Of a stretch of DNA of 64,000 nucleotides, positions 59,684 through 64,000 are shown piece by piece. The translations under genes and the position numbers were made by a program. This stretch comes from Chryseobacterium formosum (GTDB taxonomy: Bacteria > Bacteroidota > Bacteroidia > Flavobacteriales > Weeksellaceae): contig NZ_JAOVZW010000013.1 in NCBI RefSeq assembly GCF_026460885.1, positions 124,001-188,000 of the forward strand, read 5' to 3'. The notes under the pieces were generated by a model. The model saw nothing but the letters and a program-made list of their open reading frames with translations, was not told where the DNA came from and did no database searches. Each line of letters begins with the position of its first letter. Positions within the stretch are counted from its first letter, which is position 1.

Positions 59684-59691
59684 TAATTTTG
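59684..59691 (+). promoter_or_regulatory. -7 element 6 nt before the MFS start
   Basis: TAATTTTG, then CAGCAT and the ATG at 59698. Confidence 0.5.
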
Positions 59692-59697
59692 CAGCAT

Positions 59698-60915
59698 ATG
59701 GAAAAATCGAAAAAGAAAGCCGCAATGAGTTTTATATTTATCACGTTATTGATAGATATTACAGGTTGGGGAATTATTATTCCTGTGGTTCCTGCATTGA
59801 TTAAGGAACTTATTCATGCAGATATCAGTGAAGCGGCAAAGTATGGAGGCTGGCTTGGTTTTGCGTATGCCTTTACACAGTTTTTATTTTCGCCGATCGT
59901 TGGAAATCTAAGTGATAGATTTGGAAGAAGACCGATTATTTTGATTTCACTTTTTGGTTTTGCAGTTGATTATATTTTATTGGCACTATCACCCACGATT
60001 ATATGGCTTTTTATAGGGCGTGTCATTGCGGGAATTACTGGAGCCAGCGTTACCACAGCAAGTGCATATATTGCAGATATTTCAAATGACGAAGATCGTG
60101 CAAAAAACTTTGGATTAATTGGAGCCGCTTTTGGATTAGGCTTTATCATTGGTCCTGTAATCGGAGGTTTACTTGGGCATTACGGAGCAAGAGTTCCTTT
60201 TTATGCAGCAGCAGTTTTATGCTTATTAAATTTCCTTTATGGATATTTTATTCTTCCCGAAAGTTTAGATAAAGATAAAAGAAGAGAATTTAGTTGGAAA
60301 CGTGCAAATCCCGTTGGTTCATTTAAGTTTTTAGGTAAACATCCTGAAATTTCTGCTTTAATTATTGCTTTGATTTTAATCTATATTGCAGGTCATGCTG
60401 TGCAAAGTAACTGGAGCTTTTTCACAATGTATGAATTCGACTGGACTGAAAGAATGGTGGGAATTTCTCTTGGAGTAGTAGGACTTTTGGTAGGGTTGGT
60501 TCAAGGAGGCTTAATTCGGTGGACAACGCCGAAATTTGGTGAGCAAAAGAGTATTTATTATGGTTTAATCTTATATGCAATTGGTTTGTTGTTATTTTCT
60601 TTTGCAACAGAAGGGTGGATGATGTTTGTATTTTTAATTCCTTACTGTTTAGGGGGAATTTGTGGTCCGGCTTTGCAGTCAGTGATTACGAAATCTGTTC
60701 CAGCAAACGAACAGGGAGAACTGCAGGGAGCATTAACAAGTTTGATGAGCGCTACATCAATTATTGGTCCGCCAATGATGACCAATCTTTTCTACTATTT
60801 TACACACGATCAAGCTCCGTTCAAATTTTCCGGTGCACCTTTCTTTCTCGCATTTATTTTAATGACAATCAGTGTTTTCGTTACGTACTATGCATTCCAG
60901 AAAAAGAAATCTTAA
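59698..60915 (+). CDS. TCR/Tet-family MFS exporter
   Basis: Start ATG 59698 (405 residues). Twelve helices. TM1 contains [18 protein letters not shown] (the Tet-type D-x-x-x-x-G-I-I-P), and the loop after TM2 carries motif [24 protein letters not shown] matches motif B and [15 protein letters not shown] motif C, the drug/H+ antiport signature of exporters. TetA-like by family; whether it pumps tetracycline cannot be inferred. Chromosomal context and no mobile genes nearby. Confidence 0.92.
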   Translation: MEKSKKKAAMSFIFITLLIDITGWGIIIPVVPALIKELIHADISEAAKYGGWLGFAYAFTQFLFSPIVGNLSDRFGRRPIILISLFGFAVDYILLALSPTIIWLFIGRVIAGITGASVTTASAYIADISNDEDRAKNFGLIGAAFGLGFIIGPVIGGLLGHYGARVPFYAAAVLCLLNFLYGYFILPESLDKDKRREFSWKRANPVGSFKFLGKHPEISALIIALILIYIAGHAVQSNWSFFTMYEFDWTERMVGISLGVVGLLVGLVQGGLIRWTTPKFGEQKSIYYGLILYAIGLLLFSFATEGWMMFVFLIPYCLGGICGPALQSVITKSVPANEQGELQGALTSLMSATSIIGPPMMTNLFYYFTHDQAPFKFSGAPFFLAFILMTISVFVTYYAFQKKKS

Positions 60916-60975
60916 AATTTATTTAAAATTAAATATATCCTGTTTTATATATACAATCTTTTGTAATTTAGCATC

Positions 60976-61314
60976 ATGGAATTAAGCATTGGAGAAATGG
61001 CACTCATTGCCATTGCAATTGTAGTTTTATTTGGTCCGGATAAACTACCACAAATTGCTCGTGATCTTGGAGCAGGAGTGAGAAAAATGCGTGGAGCAGT
61101 AGACGATATCAAATCGGAAATTATGAAAGAAACAGATAATCCCGTTTCTGAAATAAAACGTGAGATTGAAAAAGTAAAAGATGCTGCCAAAGATTTCAAT
61201 CCGATGAAAAATATAGAAGAGAATATTCTTAAAGAACAATCATCAACTACTCCGGAAGCACCAAAAGTAAAACCTGCAGATGATGAAACTTACGAAGGAC
61301 CGGTAAGCCGATAA
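60976..61314 (+). CDS. tatA: Twin-arginine translocase subunit, TatA/TatE family
   Basis: 112 residues. One N-terminal helix (about 7-21, ALIAIAIVVLFG) then the conserved FGPDKLPQIARDLGAGVRKMRG amphipathic helix hinge, here split as FGPDKLPQIA and RDLGAGVRK. The long charged tail (Lys/Glu/Pro) is usual. Forms the pore of the Tat pathway with TatC, which is not in this window. First gene of an operon with PAP2 (2 nt gap) and a TPR gene. Confidence 0.93.
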   Translation: MELSIGEMALIAIAIVVLFGPDKLPQIARDLGAGVRKMRGAVDDIKSEIMKETDNPVSEIKREIEKVKDAAKDFNPMKNIEENILKEQSSTTPEAPKVKPADDETYEGPVSR

Positions 61315-61316
61315 TC

Positions 61317-61883
61317 ATGGAGGAAATTATTCAGGAAGATAAAAATCTATTTCTTTATCTCAACAATTTAGGCGATGCTGCTTTCGATCCTTTTTGGACG
61401 ATGATCTCAGAAAAATGGATTTGGATTCCGCTTTACGTTATTTTTCTATATTTTCTTTATAAAAATTTCAAATTAAAATCTCTGCTTTATGTTCTGTTGT
61501 TTGTTGCAATAGGAATTACAGTTTCAGACCAGATTTCAGGGATTTTCAAATATGGCGTTGCAAGACTAAGACCATGTCATGATCCTACAGTTAACAGTGC
61601 AATGCGTATTGTAGATTGTGGAGGATCGTTTGGTTTTTATTCTGCTCATGCTTCAAACGTATTTTTTTTAGCAAGTTACCTAACTTTTTTATTGAAAGAT
61701 AAGCTTAAATGGTTTCCTTATGCTATATTTGTTTGGGCTGCAGTTGTATCTTACAGCCGTATATATTTAGGAGTACATTTCCCGATAGATATTTTGGTAG
61801 GGGCGTTTGTTGGAACTTTATTGGGAGGGCTTTTTGCTATGCTCGCAAAAAAAGTAATTAACAAACAAACTATAAATTTATGA
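61317..61883 (+). CDS. PAP2-family phosphatase (membrane)
   Basis: 188 residues. Five to six helices. Motif 1 FKYGVARLRP, motif 2 SAHAS (the usual PSGH reads as YSAHAS here) and motif 3 SRIYLGVHFPID. The catalytic His of motif 3 and Arg of motif 1 are present. Likely dephosphorylates undecaprenyl pyrophosphate or phosphatidic-type lipids. ATG 2 nt after tatA; stop overlaps the next start by 4 nt. Confidence 0.93.
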   Translation: MEEIIQEDKNLFLYLNNLGDAAFDPFWTMISEKWIWIPLYVIFLYFLYKNFKLKSLLYVLLFVAIGITVSDQISGIFKYGVARLRPCHDPTVNSAMRIVDCGGSFGFYSAHASNVFFLASYLTFLLKDKLKWFPYAIFVWAAVVSYSRIYLGVHFPIDILVGAFVGTLLGGLFAMLAKKVINKQTINL

Positions 61884-62695
61884 GAAAACATCTACTCATT
61901 CTTAGCTTAGCTTTTACATCATTCGCTTTTTTGTCTGCTCAAGATAAAAAAACTGCAGAAGAATGTTTCAAAAAAGCTGATTACAAATGCGCTGAAGAGC
62001 AATATTCAAAATTGGTATTGACAGAACATAATCAGAAATATCAGTCGGAATATTATATCAGTTTAGGAACTGCACAGAAAAGATTAGGTAAAACGACTGC
62101 GGCTTTTAAATCTTACGAATCTGCTTTAAAATCAAACCCAAAATCTATTGCAGTTTACGAAAATCTTGCAACTTTACACAACCAAAAAGGAAATCGCACT
62201 AAAGCTTTAGAATACGCAAATACTGGTGTAAAACTCGAGCCTGAAAATGCTGAAATTTATCTTATTCGTTCTAAAATTTATAATAATTTAGGCAAAAAAG
62301 ATTTGGCGATGGCAGATTTAAAGCAAATCTTAACTTTTGCACCAGATAATATTTTTGCAAGAACAGGTTTAGCTACTTTAAAAAAGAATAGCGGAGATTT
62401 GGAAGGTGCATTAAAAGATTACAATCAAATGCTTTCCGAAAAACCTGAATCTTTATTATACAATGGAAGAGCCGATATTTATCTGAAAATGAAAAAATCA
62501 AAAGAAGCTTTAGCAGACATTAATAAAGCGATTTCCATTGATCCTAAATTTTCTCAGTCTTACGTTACAAAAGCAACAGTTTTATTTGAATCTGCAAAAG
62601 ATAAAGAAGCTTGTGCGAATTTAGATAAAGCAATTGCATTAGGTCACGAAAAAGCTTTGTTGACTGAATTTGATGAAAAATGCGCAAAAAAGTAA
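61880..62695 (+). CDS. Exported TPR-repeat protein
   Basis: 271 residues. Signal peptide about 1-20. Six or so TPR units: QKYQSEYYISLGTAQKRLG, IAVYENLATLHNQKGNRTKA, AEIYLIRSKIYNNLGKKDLA, then SLLYNGRADIYLKMKKSKEA and SQSYVTKATVLFES. Cys residues in EECFKKADYKCAEEQ. Overlaps the PAP2 stop by ATGA, giving translational coupling. A periplasmic scaffold, possibly for an envelope process linked to Tat or lipid phosphate recycling. Confidence 0.87.
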   Translation: MRKHLLILSLAFTSFAFLSAQDKKTAEECFKKADYKCAEEQYSKLVLTEHNQKYQSEYYISLGTAQKRLGKTTAAFKSYESALKSNPKSIAVYENLATLHNQKGNRTKALEYANTGVKLEPENAEIYLIRSKIYNNLGKKDLAMADLKQILTFAPDNIFARTGLATLKKNSGDLEGALKDYNQMLSEKPESLLYNGRADIYLKMKKSKEALADINKAISIDPKFSQSYVTKATVLFESAKDKEACANLDKAIALGHEKALLTEFDEKCAKK

Positions 62696-62732
62696 AAATA
62701 AGTTTTATAAAAAAAGAATCTTTAGATTCACC

Positions 62733-62760
62733 AATGTCATTATAATAGATGGCATTTTTA
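62733..62760 (+). terminator. Intrinsic terminator after the TPR gene
   Basis: AATGTCAT / ATGGCATT (one wobble) with an 8-nt loop and five T. A second small hairpin GAATC-TTTA-GATTC (62716-62729) lies just before it. Confidence 0.75.
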
Positions 62761-62788
62761 TTTAAATATTCAGAAACAAATTAAATTC

Positions 62789-63244
62789 ATGTTAAATATC
62801 GTTCTTGTAGAACCAGAAATCCCTAATAATACAGGTAATATCGGAAGACTTTGTGTAGGAACTGAAAGCAGATTACACCTTATTCATCCTTTCGGATTTG
62901 TAATTGATGATAAGAATTTGAAACGTTCAGGTTTAGATTATTGGGTCCATCTTGATGTTACAGAATATGAAAATGTAGATGAATGGATGAAAGTAATTCC
63001 AGATTTATCAAGAGTTTTTTTAATGAGTTCACATGCCGAAAAATCTTATCTGGAAACCGATTTTCAAGATGGAGATTGGTTGGTTTTTGGGAAAGAAAGT
63101 AAAGGTTTAAGTAAAGACGTTCTAGACCGTTTTGAAAATCATTTAACGATTCCGATGTCAAAATTGATCAGGAGTTTTAATATTGCCAATTCTGTGGCTT
63201 TTGTTGTGGGTGAAGCTAAAAGACAGATTGGTCTGAAAGGTTAA
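62789..63244 (+). CDS. trmL: tRNA (cytidine/uridine-34-2'-O)-methyltransferase
   Basis: 151 residues, the small SPOUT type. VEPEIPNNTGNIGRLC at the N-terminus, VFGKESKGLSKDVL and the C-terminal knot IPMSKLIRSFNIANSVAFVV are TrmL/YibK signatures. Methylates the wobble base of tRNA-Leu. Cytosolic, single gene. Confidence 0.95.
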   Translation: MLNIVLVEPEIPNNTGNIGRLCVGTESRLHLIHPFGFVIDDKNLKRSGLDYWVHLDVTEYENVDEWMKVIPDLSRVFLMSSHAEKSYLETDFQDGDWLVFGKESKGLSKDVLDRFENHLTIPMSKLIRSFNIANSVAFVVGEAKRQIGLKG

Positions 63245-63359
63245 GACAGATAAAGATTTTTTAATTATTAAAATCTGTTAAATAAAACTTATCTCTGATG
63301 ATTATGGAATGGCTTTCGTATATTTGAAAAAAATCACTAATTAAAGATTTATTTAAATT

Positions 63360-63686
63360 ATGAAAACACTTTCCAGGCTTGTTTTATCAGTAACTTTTGT
63401 AATGACTTTAGCAATTTCTAATACTACTTTTGCTCAGGAAACTAAAAATGATCTTGCAATACACACCAATTCATTATTAGGAAATACAGTCAAAAGACAT
63501 GAAGCATCTCCTGAATTAAAAGCTTCAACTTTGATTTTAATTGATAATGTTGAAAGCTCATTAAGCGACCTTAAAGAATTAAAAGGAGATCATGTGAAAA
63601 ACGTAAAAATTCTTTTAGATGACTCAATAAAAAAGAAGTACAAAGAAAAAGGAATTAAAGAACTTATTTCAGTTACTACAAAATAA
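63360..63686 (+). CDS. Small secreted protein of unknown function
   Basis: 108 residues. Signal peptide about 1-25 (LVLSVTFVMTLAISNTTFAQ). The rest is polar and helical with Lys/Asp pairs (LDDSIKKKYKEKGIKEL). No domain recognised. It lies one base from the stop of the convergent rlmH with no terminator visible. Confidence 0.7.
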   Translation: MKTLSRLVLSVTFVMTLAISNTTFAQETKNDLAIHTNSLLGNTVKRHEASPELKASTLILIDNVESSLSDLKELKGDHVKNVKILLDDSIKKKYKEKGIKELISVTTK

Positions 63687-64000
63687 TTAATCGTTGTGAT
63701 ACGGTTTTCCCTGTAAAATTTGATCAGCTCTGTAAAGCTGTTCTACGATAAAAAGCCGGATCATCTGGTGCGTAAATGTCATTTTAGATAATGACATTTT
63801 TTCGTTGGCTCTGGTGTAAATTTCATCTGAAAAACCATATGCTCCACCAATCAGGATATGAACTTTTTTCACAGAAGAATTCATCCAAAAATCTATTTTT
63901 GTTGAAAATTCTCGGCTTGTAAACTGTTTTCCTTTTTCATCAAGAAGAATCACCAGATCATTTTTATCAATTTGATTTAAAAACAATTTTGCCTCTTCTT
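63687..64000 (-). CDS. rlmH: 23S rRNA (pseudouridine-1915-N3)-methyltransferase, 5' end outside the window
   Basis: The frame runs on to the right edge (EEAKLFLNQ before the TTG that resembles a start), so only the C-terminal 103 residues are seen. Signature LLDEKGKQFTSREFS, SAM site VHILIGGAYGFSDE, SLSKMTFTHQMIR and EQLYRADQILQGKPYHND are textbook RlmH. SPOUT methyltransferase acting on the 70S ribosome. Confidence 0.95.
   Translation of the reverse strand, partial: EEAKLFLNQIDKNDLVILLDEKGKQFTSREFSTKIDFWMNSSVKKVHILIGGAYGFSDEIYTRANEKMSLSKMTFTHQMIRLFIVEQLYRADQILQGKPYHND

Noticed and set aside
60615..60926. 103-residue frame overlapping the 3' end of the MFS gene
   Set aside because: An out-of-frame shadow; the MFS reading covers all twelve helices without a break, so no frameshift is needed.

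Overview
The window reads as an ordinary chromosomal stretch from a flavobacterium of the Weeksellaceae, most likely Chryseobacterium or a close relative. Supporting signs are the AT-rich sequence, almost no Shine-Dalgarno sites, many promoters with the Bacteroidota -7 consensus TAnnTTTG, C-terminal type IX secretion (T9SS) sorting domains, a GLPGLI-family protein, TonB-dependent receptors and many small lipoproteins. The genus is inferred from family content, not from a marker gene. No rRNA, tRNA, CRISPR array, prophage, transposase or plasmid gene was found.

Layout. 1-3061: the 3' part of an AstE/AspA-type metallohydrolase, a secreted NTF2-like protein, a pirin and an FMN reductase. 3062-10011: a purine block purM-purN-purH-purD-guaA, all on the + strand, with unusually long gaps filled by palindromes, two copies of a 115-bp MITE-like element and attenuator-like hairpins. 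10105-11518: a lipoprotein and a GLPGLI protein, separated by near-identical terminators. 12002-17347: prephenate dehydratase, an unknown membrane protein, an ABC1/UbiB kinase, a secreted FG-GAP-like protein and a DEAD-box helicase. 17481-23074: a - strand run (TPR, GDSL esterase, lipocalin-like, YqhD-type alcohol dehydrogenase, small membrane proteins, two paralogous lipoproteins). 23180-28903: PEP carboxylase, a lipoprotein, an MscS channel, a 1-Cys peroxiredoxin and an outer-membrane barrel.

29063-35316: a PepSY protein with a TonB siderophore receptor, a divergent Gfo/Idh oxidoreductase, a 52-residue membrane protein and a Uup-like ABC-F ATPase. 35432-40501: a DUF1761 protein, a GNAT-like protein, a regulatory-domain/alpha-beta hydrolase fusion, and a convergent T9SS subtilisin. 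40663-43720: a nucleotide-sugar cluster (DegT aminotransferase, small membrane protein, galE, cytidylyltransferase). 43772-49608: a TonB-type receptor, mltG, dapF, a low-complexity lipoprotein and pnuC. 49775-56375: an amino-acid permease, a BNR-repeat protein, a SASA esterase, hemN and a T9SS sugar dehydrogenase. 56598-64000: secDF, a Tet-like MFS exporter, a tatA-PAP2-TPR operon, trmL, a small secreted protein and the C-terminal part of rlmH.

Most genes are housekeeping or cell-envelope genes. The notable signals are mostly non-coding: a candidate leader-peptide attenuator before purM, a structured leader before purH, a terminator whose loop is also the next promoter's -7 element, a set of promoters only 4-6 nt from their start codons (likely near-leaderless mRNAs), and several palindromic repeat families. 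No clearly new multi-gene system was seen.
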